64,000 nt of DNA from Flavobacteriales bacterium (GTDB taxonomy: Bacteria; Bacteroidota; Bacteroidia; Flavobacteriales; Flavobacteriaceae): assembly GCA_020635875.1 (NCBI GenBank), contig JACJYY010000003.1, positions 310,001 through 374,000 on the forward strand, read 5' to 3'. Positions 1-8,907 of the stretch are shown here, piece by piece. Position numbers and translations under genes: made by a program. The notes beneath the pieces are model-generated. The model did not search any database. It saw only the letters and a program-made list of their open reading frames with translations, and had not been told where the DNA came from. How positions within the stretch are numbered: the stretch's first letter is position 1; the number at the start of each line of letters is the position of its first letter.

Positions 1-2
1 AT

Positions 3-662
3 TATGTGACTTTGACTAACTACGATGAGACTTATCAAAATGTAAAAGTCGTGTACAACAAAGACAATATCACAGAGACATTAGGTGAGGTTTTGGCGAA
101 AGCGGGCAAAAAACAAATTCGTATTGCCGAAACAGAAAAATATCCACACGTAACTTTCTTCTTTTCGGGAGGACAAGAAGAACCATTTGTGGGAGAGGAA
201 CGTATTTTAAGAAATTCACCTAAAGTGGCTACTTACGACCTTAAGCCTGAAATGAGTGCCTATGAACTAAAAGATGCCTTAGTTCCAGAATTACAAAAAG
301 GAGAAGTGGATTTTGTGTGCTTGAATTTTGCTAACGGGGATATGGTGGGTCATACAGGTGTTATGGAAGCAGCTATCGCTGCATGTGAGGCTGTAGATCA
401 ATGTGTAAAAGAGGTAGTGACTACTGCATTAAATAATGGTTACTCTACCTTATTGATTGCAGATCATGGAAATTGCGAAACCATGATTAATCCTGACGGG
501 ACACCTAATACCGCACACACGACTAATCCAGTTCCTTTTATTTTGATTGACAAAGATCAAATCAAGGTTAAGGACGGAGTCTTAGGGGATATCGCACCAA
601 CCATTTTACATTTGATGGGCTTGGAACAACCGGCAGCGATGACTCAAAAATCTTTGGTGTAA
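3..662 (+). CDS. gpmI: 2,3-bisphosphoglycerate-independent phosphoglycerate mutase, C-terminal part
   Basis: This is the last 219 codons of a glycolytic enzyme that interconverts 3- and 2-phosphoglycerate in the cytoplasm using Mn2+. The frame is open from base 3, so the 5' part lies outside the window (the family is about 505 aa). Alkaline-phosphatase-superfamily metal motifs are visible: FANGDMVGHTG near residue 105 of the visible part and ADHGNCE near residue 151. The C terminus GDIAPTILHLMGLEQP is typical of the family. A strong hairpin terminator follows 24 bases after the stop, so the gene ends its own transcript. Confidence 0.96.
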   Translation, partial: YVTLTNYDETYQNVKVVYNKDNITETLGEVLAKAGKKQIRIAETEKYPHVTFFFSGGQEEPFVGEERILRNSPKVATYDLKPEMSAYELKDALVPELQKGEVDFVCLNFANGDMVGHTGVMEAAIAACEAVDQCVKEVVTTALNNGYSTLLIADHGNCETMINPDGTPNTAHTTNPVPFILIDKDQIKVKDGVLGDIAPTILHLMGLEQPAAMTQKSLV

Positions 663-685
663 ACCTCAAGAAGATTATGAATTTT

Positions 686-720
686 AAGCCTTATTTCCTT
701 TATGGAAATGAGGCTTTTTT
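686..720 (+). terminator. Rho-independent terminator of gpmI
   Basis: A 13-bp stem (AAGCCTTATTTCC with GGAAATGAGGCTT, one G-T wobble) and a 5-base loop are followed by a run of six T. It separates gpmI from the exporter operon. Confidence 0.85.
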
Positions 721-807
721 ATGCCTAAATAGATTAATACAATTAAAACAGAGGTTAATAGAGGTGGTAATTATAGTAACTTTCCGAGCTTAAAACAAAG
801 CCATAAA

Positions 808-2463
808 ATGACACCATTAATTAGATTTTATAATCTCTTGAGGTTAGACAGAAAGGATGTGTATCAGATTGTATTCTACGCTATCTTTTCAGGTATGATA
901 AGTTTATCACTGCCGCTTGGTATTCAGGCTATTATCAGTTTTATTCAAAGCGGAAAGATAACAGCTTCTTGGGTGGTGTTAATTGTGTTGGTGGTTATTG
1001 GGGTGGCTTTTGGAGGGATACTTTCGTTGATGCAGTTGCGCATTACAGAAAGTTTACAACAAAAGATATTCATTCGGTCGTCATTTGATTTTGCGTATCG
1101 ATTACCCAAATTTAAATTTGATAATTGCGCTAGCTTTTACCCTCCAGAATTAGCCAACCGTTTCTTTGATACACTAACCATTCAAAAAGGTACCTCTAAG
1201 TTGTTAATTGATTTTTCGGCAGCTTTTTTACAAATTGTATTTGGTGTATTGTTATTGTCATTATATCACCCCTTCTTTATTTTGTTTGGTTTTTTGCTTT
1301 TAATAATGCTGTATCTAATTTTTAAATTAAGCTATGTTTCAGGTCTCGAAACCAGTTTGATGGAGTCCAAATACAAATATAAGGTTGCGGGTTGGTTACA
1401 GGAGATAGCTCGTAATTATTTAACCTTTAAGAACAAAAATAATTTTGGCTTTGCCTTACAAAAAAATGACGACCTAGTGTCGGGTTATTTGGGATACAGA
1501 GAAAAACATTTTAATGTTATTAAAAGACAATATATTCAATTGATTGGTTTTAAGATGTTGATTACAGCCTGTTTACTTTCCATTGGGGGTTATTTAGTAA
1601 TCACGATGGAAATGAATATAGGACAATTCGTAGCGGCCGAAATTATTATTTTATTGGTCATTAACTCAGTCGAAAAAATAATTTTAGGATTAGAGACTTT
1701 TTATGATGTTTTGACTTCTGTCGAAAAAATAGGATTGGTTGCCGATATGGAAATCGAAGAAGCCGAAAAGGAAAATGCCAAAGCCTATAAGGAGATGCAT
1801 ATTGAGTTAGAAGACGTTACGTATACTATACCTAGAGTTGCCAATCCGATCATTGATGATCTAAATCTAAAGATAAAACAAGGAGATCGCTTGTATGTCT
1901 GTGGAGAAAATCAATCGGGCATGAGTACACTTTTTAGAATATTAGCAGGAGTGCAAAACCCCGATCAAGGTACGTTATATGTTAACGATGGTGGTTATAC
2001 AAAGTTGAGTATGGATCAGTATCGTTCTAATATTAGAACCTATATTCATGGAGAGTCTTTGTTTGAAGGTACGTTGCTGGATAATATTGTTATGGGAAAT
2101 CCAGCGGTAACCCAAAATGATGTCCGATGGGCTATAGAATCCATGAAGTTACATTCGTTTATCAAGAATTTACCAGACGGAATAGAAACACACATACAAT
2201 CAGAGGGGAATAATTTGCCTACTTCAATCATACAACGCATTATATTGGCAAGATGTATTGTAGCCAAACCGTTAGTGTTACTGTTACAACATCCTACCGA
2301 TCAAATGGACGATAGCATTGCCAATGAAATTATAGATTTCTTGTTATCCAAAGAACATAAATGGACGGTAGTTGTTTCCTCAAAAAACAACTATTGGAGA
2401 GACCATTGTAACCACACCATTACATTGAAACAAGGAAGAATTATAGACGAAAAAAACCAATAG
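808..2463 (+). CDS. HlyB-like ABC transporter protein with degenerate ATPase motifs
   Basis: The 551-aa protein has an ABC exporter layout: a hydrophobic membrane domain with several helices in residues 1-310, then a nucleotide-binding-type domain from about residue 335. It is followed by HlyD-like and TolC-like genes, so it looks like the inner-membrane part of a type I secretion or efflux system. The ATPase motifs are lost. Walker A reads GENQSGMST with Met372 where Lys is required. The Q-loop Gln is His414. LSGGQ reads LPTSI (470-474). The Walker B DE reads QH (494-495). The H-loop reads SSK (524-526). The frame is intact and the fold pattern is kept, which suggests a selected function without ATP hydrolysis. 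No peptidase C39 domain is present. Confidence 0.85.
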   Translation: MTPLIRFYNLLRLDRKDVYQIVFYAIFSGMISLSLPLGIQAIISFIQSGKITASWVVLIVLVVIGVAFGGILSLMQLRITESLQQKIFIRSSFDFAYRLPKFKFDNCASFYPPELANRFFDTLTIQKGTSKLLIDFSAAFLQIVFGVLLLSLYHPFFILFGFLLLIMLYLIFKLSYVSGLETSLMESKYKYKVAGWLQEIARNYLTFKNKNNFGFALQKNDDLVSGYLGYREKHFNVIKRQYIQLIGFKMLITACLLSIGGYLVITMEMNIGQFVAAEIIILLVINSVEKIILGLETFYDVLTSVEKIGLVADMEIEEAEKENAKAYKEMHIELEDVTYTIPRVANPIIDDLNLKIKQGDRLYVCGENQSGMSTLFRILAGVQNPDQGTLYVNDGGYTKLSMDQYRSNIRTYIHGESLFEGTLLDNIVMGNPAVTQNDVRWAIESMKLHSFIKNLPDGIETHIQSEGNNLPTSIIQRIILARCIVAKPLVLLLQHPTDQMDDSIANEIIDFLLSKEHKWTVVVSSKNNYWRDHCNHTITLKQGRIIDEKNQ

Positions 2464-2467
2464 TGTC

Positions 2468-3814
2468 ATGTTGAACTTATCCGAAAATAGTATTGATTCA
2501 AGGAATGTTGAGCACTACAGTACCGTAAAAAAATTACACGAGGAAAAATTATATACAATATTAAATAAGATTGTATTGGTGTTTGTTGTCTTAGCAATCG
2601 TGTTGCTATTTTTACCATGGACACAAAATATTCGAGGGTCGGGGTTTGTGACTACCCTAAAACCCAATCAAAGACCACAGACCATACAGTCTATAATACC
2701 AGGGCGAATAGAAAATTGGTACGTGCAAGAAGGGGATTACGTTAATAAAGGAGATACCATTTTGCAAATATCAGAGGTGAAAGAAAGTTATCTTGATCCT
2801 AACTTGGTTCAGAATACACAGCGACAATTGACCTCAAAGCAGCTCTCGGTGGAGTCTTATAAACAGAAAGTACAAGCATTGGAAGGGCAAATGAATGCTT
2901 TGCAAAGTGAGCGCAGTCTAAAGATAGAGCAGGCCAAAAACAAAGTGACTCAAACCCAATTTAAAATAGAGTCCGATAGTATTGATTTGATTGCGGCTAA
3001 CACCAATTTAACTATTGCCCAAAGGCAATACGATCGAATTTTTGAATTGCAACAACAGGGGCTAAAATCGTTGAAGGATGTTGAGGAGAAAAAGTTGAAA
3101 TTACAAGAAGTACAGGCTAAACTAGTTACTCAACAGAATAAGTTGCAAACGTCCAAAAATGATTTGCTTAACGCCAAATACGAAGTGACACGTATCAAAG
3201 CCATGTACGAAGAAAAGTTAGCTAAGGCCAAAAGTGATCAAATGAGTGCCTTGAGTAATCAATACGAGTCTGAGGTACAAACTAACAAATTGGACAACCA
3301 ATTGGCTAACTATACCTTGCGCAACACAATGTACTATATCAAAGCACCACAAAGCGGCTATATTAACCGCACCTTAAAATCAGGGATAGGCGAGACAATC
3401 AAGGAAGGAACACCTATTGCGAGTATTATGCCTGCCAGTTATCAATTAGCGGTAGAGACGTTTGTTTCGCCGATGGATTTGCCCTTGATTCATAAAGGAG
3501 AACAAGTGCGTATTTGGTTTGAAGGTTGGCCTACTGTGGTATTTTCTGGTTGGCCTGACGTGTCTTATGGTACATTTGGAGGTAAGATAGTAGCCATAGA
3601 AAATTTTATCAGTGATAATGGCAAATACAGAATTCTTATTGCTCCTGATGAGACTGCCGAAAAATGGCCAGAAAAATTACAAATAGGGGCAGGAGCCCAG
3701 ACCATTGCATTGCTTAATGAGGTGCCCATATGGTACGAAATCTGGCGAACACTTAATGGATTTCCGCCTGATTATTATACCGTTGATCAATCTAAAGAGG
3801 CTAAAAAGAAATAA
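2468..3814 (+). CDS. HlyD-family periplasmic adaptor (membrane fusion protein)
   Basis: The 448-aa protein has one N-terminal membrane helix (about residues 35-53), a split barrel-sandwich domain (around PGRIENWYVQEGDYVNKGD and again near APQSGYINRTL), a long coiled coil (about 110-275) and a C-terminal beta-barrel region. Such proteins bridge an inner-membrane transporter and an outer-membrane channel. It starts 4 bases after the ABC gene and ends 6 bases before the TolC-like gene, so the three form one operon. The substrate is not evident. Confidence 0.9.
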   Translation: MLNLSENSIDSRNVEHYSTVKKLHEEKLYTILNKIVLVFVVLAIVLLFLPWTQNIRGSGFVTTLKPNQRPQTIQSIIPGRIENWYVQEGDYVNKGDTILQISEVKESYLDPNLVQNTQRQLTSKQLSVESYKQKVQALEGQMNALQSERSLKIEQAKNKVTQTQFKIESDSIDLIAANTNLTIAQRQYDRIFELQQQGLKSLKDVEEKKLKLQEVQAKLVTQQNKLQTSKNDLLNAKYEVTRIKAMYEEKLAKAKSDQMSALSNQYESEVQTNKLDNQLANYTLRNTMYYIKAPQSGYINRTLKSGIGETIKEGTPIASIMPASYQLAVETFVSPMDLPLIHKGEQVRIWFEGWPTVVFSGWPDVSYGTFGGKIVAIENFISDNGKYRILIAPDETAEKWPEKLQIGAGAQTIALLNEVPIWYEIWRTLNGFPPDYYTVDQSKEAKKK

Positions 3815-3820
3815 GCAAAG

Positions 3821-5236
3821 GTGAAAAGAATTCTCTTTAAATATGTCATTATAGTAATCTTGCTTTTTTGCAATGGACGTGTCATGGGGCAGAGCGACTC
3901 TTTGAGGGTTAGTAATGTATTGACTTATAATGAGTTTTTGGGCATGGTCAAAAAATACCATCCACGAGTCAAACAAGCTAATCTTAAATTGTCTTTGGCT
4001 CAAGCCAAATTATTAAAAGCAAGGGGTGCATTTGATCCCAAGATTGAAATTGATTTTGATAACAAAGAGTACAAAGGGAAGGAGTATTATAATCTACTTA
4101 ATGGAGGGTTAAAAATTCCGACGTGGTTCGGGGTAGAACTGAAAGCAGCCTTTGATCGAAACGAAGGAATTTATCTCAATCCAGAGCACAATGTCCCTGT
4201 AGATGGTTTGACCACTTTGGGCTTGACCCTACCTATTGGAAGAGATTTATGGATTAATCAGCGCATGGCCGAACTAAAAATGGCGAAGTACAATGTACAA
4301 ATGGGCTTGGCCGAAAGGAATCTAGCAGCCGTTGAGGTTGTGTATGATGCCTCATTAGCCTACTTTGATTGGGTGCAATCTTTCCAGAAATTTCAGTTGT
4401 ATAATGAATATTGGAACAATGCCTATGAACGTTTGCAAGGGGTTAAAAAGCTAGTAGAATCAGGAGATAAGCCCGCAATTGACAGTATTGAATCCGGAAT
4501 GGTAGTAAAAACCAGAGCTTTTGAACGCGAGAAAATGAGGTTAAAACTCGTCAAATCGAGGTTGCAATTATCAAACTTTTTGTGGACGAACAATACTATC
4601 CCCTTAGAGATTGACGAAAGTTTAATTCCAGAAGATGGGTTGTTTCAAAACCTGAATGCGTTGCTAATTGAGGAAGGAATGATTAACGAAGATTATAATC
4701 TGAGCACAAATCCTAAGCTCAAGTTTTATGAAAACAAGGTGTCAATGCTTGAGGTGGACAAAAGATGGAAAAGCAATCAGTTATTGCCTAAATTAAATTT
4801 GGGTTATTATTATTTGTCTGAGCCAAAACTGATTGAAAATGGTGATTTTGATAATTATAAGATTGGACTTAATTTCTCGTATAGTTTGTTTTTAAGAAAG
4901 GAACGTGCAGAATATAAATTAGCCAAGTATAAGGTGCAAGATGCTAGTTACGAATTATCTCTAGCGCAATTAGAATTGAAAAATAAATTGGATTATCAGC
5001 GTAACGAAATCACAACGCTATACGATCAAATGGATAATTTGTCCAATTTGGTAGATGACTTTGATTACATGCTAAAAGCTGAAGAAAAACTATTTGAGAT
5101 AGGAGAAAGTTCTATTTTTTATATCAATACACGAGAGCAAAAATTGGTAAAAGCCAAAATTGATTTGATAGACTTGCAAAACGAATATTGCAACTCCAAT
5201 GTAGGGTTAGTCAAGCTGCAAGCACAAACGCCATAA
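3821..5236 (+). CDS. TolC-family outer-membrane efflux channel
   Basis: The 471-aa protein starts at GTG, 6 bases after the adaptor stop. Residues 1-23 form a signal peptide ending near VMGQ. The rest has the two-repeat helical pattern of outer membrane efflux proteins, with long amphipathic helices such as LKLSLAQAKLLKARGAFDPK in each half. It is the outer-membrane duct of the three-gene exporter. It lies just before map, with no terminator visible between them. Confidence 0.9.
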   Translation: MKRILFKYVIIVILLFCNGRVMGQSDSLRVSNVLTYNEFLGMVKKYHPRVKQANLKLSLAQAKLLKARGAFDPKIEIDFDNKEYKGKEYYNLLNGGLKIPTWFGVELKAAFDRNEGIYLNPEHNVPVDGLTTLGLTLPIGRDLWINQRMAELKMAKYNVQMGLAERNLAAVEVVYDASLAYFDWVQSFQKFQLYNEYWNNAYERLQGVKKLVESGDKPAIDSIESGMVVKTRAFEREKMRLKLVKSRLQLSNFLWTNNTIPLEIDESLIPEDGLFQNLNALLIEEGMINEDYNLSTNPKLKFYENKVSMLEVDKRWKSNQLLPKLNLGYYYLSEPKLIENGDFDNYKIGLNFSYSLFLRKERAEYKLAKYKVQDASYELSLAQLELKNKLDYQRNEITTLYDQMDNLSNLVDDFDYMLKAEEKLFEIGESSIFYINTREQKLVKAKIDLIDLQNEYCNSNVGLVKLQAQTP

Positions 5237-5252
5237 ACCTCAAAAAAATAAT

Positions 5253-5260
5253 TACTTTTG
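5253..5260 (+). promoter_or_regulatory. Putative TAnnTTTG promoter of map
   Basis: TACTTTTG fits the Bacteroidota -7 consensus and lies 20 bases before the map ATG. No clear TTG -33 box is seen upstream, so this is a moderate call. Confidence 0.45.
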
Positions 5261-5279
5261 TAGTCCAAAATCCACGACT

Positions 5280-6098
5280 ATGATAGTATTGAAGACTCCT
5301 GAAGAAATTGAATTGATGCGCGAAAGTGCTCTCATTGTATCTAAGACCTTAGGTGTTTTGGCTGGTGAGGTAAAGCCAGGAATCACCACCTTAGCATTAG
5401 ATAAAATTGCAGAAGAACACATTCGTGACTTAGGAGCGGAACCAGGATTTTTAGGTTTGTATGGTTTTCCTAATACTTTGTGTATGAGTCCAAATGCTCA
5501 GGTCGTACACGGTATTCCTAACAATAAACCGCTTGAGGAAGGAGATATTATTTCTATTGATTGTGGCGCTCTAAAGAATGGTTTTTATGGAGATCATGCC
5601 TACACTTTTGAGGTGGGAGAGGTTAAGGAGTCTACCAAAAAGCTGTTGCAAGTAACCAAAGAATCTTTGTATATAGGAATCAAATTGATGCAAGCAGGGA
5701 ATCGTGTAGGTGATGTTGGTGCGGCTATACAAGAGTACACAGAATCGCATGGATATGGTGTGGTTCGGGAGTTAGTGGGGCATGGTTTAGGTAGAAAAAT
5801 GCATGAAGATCCTGAATTTCCTAACTACGGAAAAAAAGGTCGAGGTAAAGTATTAGCTAACGGGATGGTCATTGCGATTGAACCTATGATTAATGGAGGG
5901 ACACGACACATCAAACAGCTCAAAGACGGTTGGACAATCCTGACTGCTGATGGAGCACCTAGTGCACACTTTGAACACAATGTTGCCATTGTAGACGGAA
6001 AACCAGAGTTGTTGTCAACCTTTCAATACATTTATCAAGCCTTGGGTATAACATCCGACGAAGAGGAAGGATTACGCAAAGTGCCGTTAACTCTTTAA
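5280..6098 (+). CDS. map: Methionine aminopeptidase, type I
   Basis: The 272-aa cytoplasmic metallopeptidase removes the N-terminal Met from new proteins. The metal ligands of the pita-bread fold are recognisable: Asp in SIDCGA and GDHAYTF, His in LVGHGLGRKMHE, Glu in AIEPM and Glu in FEHNVAIV. No N-terminal extension is present, as expected for a bacterial type Ia enzyme. The methyltransferase starts 4 bases after its stop, so the two are probably co-transcribed. Confidence 0.96.
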   Translation: MIVLKTPEEIELMRESALIVSKTLGVLAGEVKPGITTLALDKIAEEHIRDLGAEPGFLGLYGFPNTLCMSPNAQVVHGIPNNKPLEEGDIISIDCGALKNGFYGDHAYTFEVGEVKESTKKLLQVTKESLYIGIKLMQAGNRVGDVGAAIQEYTESHGYGVVRELVGHGLGRKMHEDPEFPNYGKKGRGKVLANGMVIAIEPMINGGTRHIKQLKDGWTILTADGAPSAHFEHNVAIVDGKPELLSTFQYIYQALGITSDEEEGLRKVPLTL

Positions 6099-6102
6099 AC
6101 AG

Positions 6103-6870
6103 TTGAAAAAGCTTTTCAAACTAGTCTTAAACACAATTCCGAGACCCTTACTCATTCGGTTGAGTTATTGGATAAGCCCCATAATGGCGTGGTGGTTAAA
6201 GGGAAATCGCTTTACGGATCCTATTGATGGTAAGAGTTTTAAGTCCATGCTGCCGTATGGTTACGGGAAACAACGTGACAATGTACTTTCGCCAAGTACG
6301 CTTTCCCTAGAACGTCATCGTTTATTGTGGTTGTATTTGAAAAATGAAACGGAGTTTTTTATAAAGCCTTTGAAATTATTGCATTTTGCCCCTGAGCAAT
6401 CTTTTTATAAAAGATTCAAAACGCAGTCCAATCTGGATTATGTCACAACGGATTTGTTGTCGCCTTTGGCAGATGTTAAGGCAGATATATGCAATTTGCC
6501 TTTTGAGGATGGTAGTTTTGATGTGATATTATGTAATCACGTTTTGGAACATATTCCTGATGACACTAAAGCAATGCAAGAACTCTATCGAATACTTAAA
6601 CCTGGGGGCTGGGGAATTTTTCAAATACCTCAAGATGTATCTCGGGATGTAACTTTTGAGGATGATACTATCACAGACCCTAAGGAGCGTGCAGCTATCT
6701 TTGGTCAATACGACCATGTGCGCGTGTATGGTCGGGATTATTTTGACAAGTTGAGGTCAATTGGTTTTGAAGTTGAAGCTGTGGATTACACCAAAACCTT
6801 AGGAAAAGAATTAGTCTCAAAATACTGTTTAGCCTCTGGAGAATTAATTCCTGTGTGTAGGAAGAAGTAA
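6103..6870 (+). CDS. SAM-dependent methyltransferase (class I, Methyltransf_11-like)
   Basis: The 255-aa protein starts at TTG directly after map. The middle carries a class I methyltransferase core: LLHFAPEQSFYKRF (motif I region), TTDLLSPLADVKADICNLPF with the acidic residue of motif II, FDVILCNHVLEHIPDD and LKPGGWGIFQIP. The N terminus (KLVLNTIPRPLLIRLSYW) is hydrophobic and may associate with the membrane. The substrate cannot be told from the sequence. Confidence 0.85.
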   Translation: MKKLFKLVLNTIPRPLLIRLSYWISPIMAWWLKGNRFTDPIDGKSFKSMLPYGYGKQRDNVLSPSTLSLERHRLLWLYLKNETEFFIKPLKLLHFAPEQSFYKRFKTQSNLDYVTTDLLSPLADVKADICNLPFEDGSFDVILCNHVLEHIPDDTKAMQELYRILKPGGWGIFQIPQDVSRDVTFEDDTITDPKERAAIFGQYDHVRVYGRDYFDKLRSIGFEVEAVDYTKTLGKELVSKYCLASGELIPVCRKK

Positions 6871-6882
6871 AACGGACAATCG

Positions 6883-7521
6883 TTATTTCTTTGTAGACTT
6901 ATATTTATCATGTAGTCCAATACCTGACAAAATCATAGGCGTGCATTTTTCAATTCTTGAAATTCTAGTTGCCGATTGTTTAGGTTGCGAAAAATGAAGA
7001 AGAAATCCTCTTTGTCTACCAGGTGTAAGTGATTCAAAGGCTGATTTTAAACTTGGATCTTCTTCAAACTTTTGTACTAACTCTTCGGGTAGAGGTTCAA
7101 GTTCTTTTTTGAAGGGTATTTCAAGTCCGGCTTTTTCTATCTCAATAGCTTCTTGTATATAGGCTTCTATGTGATTTTGGATAACCTGTATTTCTTTCAG
7201 TTTTGTGAATTGAAACAATCTTACCGCTTGAGAGTTAGGGCCAGGTTGTGTCAATAACTGGTAGGTGTCTTGAAGTAAAGCTCCTTTAAAGAAACTGATA
7301 CAACAATAATTTTTAAAAGCACTTATCATTACTACATTCTTATCATTGTAAGTGTAGCACGGGACTCCCCACTTACAGGTTTCTTGTAGTCCAGATTGCA
7401 AAACGATTTCACGTAATAATTCTAACTCTTGTGTCCATAGGTGGACTTTGCAATCTGGAGTTTTGCCAAGGGGGCATCTGCCACAGCCTTCTGCAAAGTA
7501 GATGTCGACGGATTGAGTCAT
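6883..7521 (-). CDS. YdeI/OmdA-like protein with DUF1801 domain
   Basis: The 212-aa protein has an N-terminal cysteine-containing stretch (CGRCPLGKTPDCKVH), a DUF1801 domain (KWGVPCYTYNDKNVVMI, residues about 50-140) and the C-terminal YdeI helical region with LTPGRQRGFLLHFSQPKQSATR. YdeI relatives have been linked to resistance to bacteriocins and cationic peptides in other bacteria, but a role here is only inferred. The first 23 bases of the gene, with flanks, recur as an exact 28-bp repeat at 8880, on the far side of the Fic gene. The gene was therefore probably once directly downstream of the gene at 8899-9492. Confidence 0.8.
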   Translation of the reverse strand: MTQSVDIYFAEGCGRCPLGKTPDCKVHLWTQELELLREIVLQSGLQETCKWGVPCYTYNDKNVVMISAFKNYCCISFFKGALLQDTYQLLTQPGPNSQAVRLFQFTKLKEIQVIQNHIEAYIQEAIEIEKAGLEIPFKKELEPLPEELVQKFEEDPSLKSAFESLTPGRQRGFLLHFSQPKQSATRISRIEKCTPMILSGIGLHDKYKSTKK

Positions 7522-7526
7522 GTTTT
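7499..7526. repeat. 28-bp direct repeat, copy A (inside the YdeI-like gene start)
   Basis: This exact 28-base match to 8880-8907 begins TAGATGTCGACGGATTGAG. It covers the start codon and first seven codons of the YdeI-like gene plus four bases upstream. The two copies bracket the Fic gene and its promoter region. Confidence 0.95.
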
Positions 7527-7545
7527 TATTTTTCTTAGTTTAATA

Positions 7546-8679
7546 TTATACTCGGACTATTCTCATAAGAGGCTCAAATGAAAATAATGCTGGACGTCTA
7601 CCAGAAGCCTCTTGTTTTTGGACTAAATATCCCGTCTCTAATAGTTTTTTGGTAATAATCGCTGCTGTTGCCGAAGGTATTCCAGATGTTGATGTAAATT
7701 TATTGTTTCTGAAAACGGGATTCGCAAAAACAAAATCAAGTGTGGTAAGACTCCATTTTGACGATAGAAGTTCTGTAAACTCGTTTTTCATTTGTTCATA
7801 CAGTGTTTTAATGTTTTCGGCAATCTCTAAGTTTCTAATTGCTTGGTTTTCGACTGCTGTCAAAAAAAATCGTATCCAACTATCCCAATCATCTGTTTCA
7901 GATACTTGTCTCATTGTATCGATATATAAATCTTTATTTTCCTCTAAAAAACCGCTTATATAGAAGTGGGGCTCTGATAATATACCTTCTTTCCATAGAA
8001 ATAAAGTAATAAGCATTCTTCCAATTCTTCCGTTGCCATCCTGAAAAGGGTGTAAGGCTTCAAACTCTAAGTGCATCAATGCAGTTTTAATTATTGCGGG
8101 ATCGTTACTCTTTACTAAGTATTGAAATAGGTTTTCTAATCCATCATTCAGTTTTTCTGGACTAATAGGGATAAATTGTATTTTCTTTTTGATTTTATCA
8201 GCCAAGTAGTTTTGTTCTGTTTTGAATTCTCCAGGGGCTTTTGTAGCTCCTCTGCCTAAATATAGAAGTTGTTGGTGCATTTGTTTTATAAAACTTGTAG
8301 ATAACGAATATCCATCTTCTAATGCATTCTGGGCATTTTTTAATGTTCTTTGATATAATATTGTTTCGATTACATCAGATCTTACATTTGCATTGTCTCC
8401 ATCATCATCAGCTTCGTATTGAAGGATTTCATCCATCGTACTAATAGTTCCTTCGATTCTTGATGAAATAACAGCTTCTTGATTCCTAAGAGGAGCTAAT
8501 AAAATCTCATTATTATGTAGATTTTTCAGCATTTGGTCAAACCTTGCTAAAGCATCAGTAGCACTAATTAGTTCTCTTATAAAGTTACTATAATTTATAT
8601 TTTGAGGAGGGAACTTGTCATAATGATAGTTAACTGCTTCGGTAGTATTAAAATCCATTTCTCTTTGTTTGATTCTCAA
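7546..8679 (-). CDS. Fic-domain protein (AMPylase-type) with winged-helix C terminus
   Basis: The 377-aa protein has a Fic_N-type start, the inhibitory helix motif SSRIEG (72-77, [S/T]xxxE[G/N], class II, N-terminal autoinhibition), a Fic core with HPFQDGNGRIGR (catalytic His210) and a C-terminal winged-helix region (STSGIPSATAAIITKKLLE). Fic proteins transfer AMP or related groups to target proteins; the target here is unknown. No separate antitoxin gene lies next to it, in keeping with the built-in inhibitory helix. The gene and its upstream region sit between 28-bp direct repeats, which suggests acquisition as a cassette. Met8 is an alternative start. Confidence 0.9.
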   Translation of the reverse strand: MRIKQREMDFNTTEAVNYHYDKFPPQNINYSNFIRELISATDALARFDQMLKNLHNNEILLAPLRNQEAVISSRIEGTISTMDEILQYEADDDGDNANVRSDVIETILYQRTLKNAQNALEDGYSLSTSFIKQMHQQLLYLGRGATKAPGEFKTEQNYLADKIKKKIQFIPISPEKLNDGLENLFQYLVKSNDPAIIKTALMHLEFEALHPFQDGNGRIGRMLITLFLWKEGILSEPHFYISGFLEENKDLYIDTMRQVSETDDWDSWIRFFLTAVENQAIRNLEIAENIKTLYEQMKNEFTELLSSKWSLTTLDFVFANPVFRNNKFTSTSGIPSATAAIITKKLLETGYLVQKQEASGRRPALFSFEPLMRIVRV

Positions 8680-8710
8680 ATATATAAATATTTAATAAAC
8701 AAACATTCTT

Positions 8711-8850
8711 GATTCTTGAATTTTACATAAAACTGTAATCAATGTATTTTGATAGCTAAAAGTTGTAAACAAAACGATTTGACTCTTGAATTTTTAAAAA
8801 AACTGTAAACAATATGTTTTTGTGTCTGAAAATTGTAGACAAAATGAAGT
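8711..8850. repeat. Two imperfect 70-bp tandem repeats upstream of the Fic gene
   Basis: Units at 8711-8780 and 8781-8850 begin GATTCTTGAATTTT and GACTCTTGAATTTT. Each carries an ACTGTAA(T/A)CAAT block and a TTGTA(A/G)ACAAAA block. A further AATAAACAAACATTCTT lies just before the first unit. The position 30-170 bases upstream of the Fic start fits operator sites, perhaps for autoregulation; that role is inferred. Confidence 0.6.
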
Positions 8851-8879
8851 AAGATTAACCCGAAGATATAATTAATAGT

Positions 8880-8907
8880 TAGATGTCGACGGATTGAGTC
8901 ATGTTTT
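8880..8907. repeat. 28-bp direct repeat, copy B (end of the four-helix-bundle gene)
   Basis: This copy is identical to 7499-7526. On the minus strand it reads ATGACTCAATCCGTCGACAT and then stops after seven codons, so it is a dead copy of the YdeI-like gene start. Its ATGA overlaps the TGA stop of the gene at 8899-9492. Confidence 0.95.

Noticed and set aside
777..784. TAACTTTC as the promoter of the exporter operon
   Set aside because: The final base of the -7 box does not match and no -33 box is clear; a promoter must exist here but I cannot place it.
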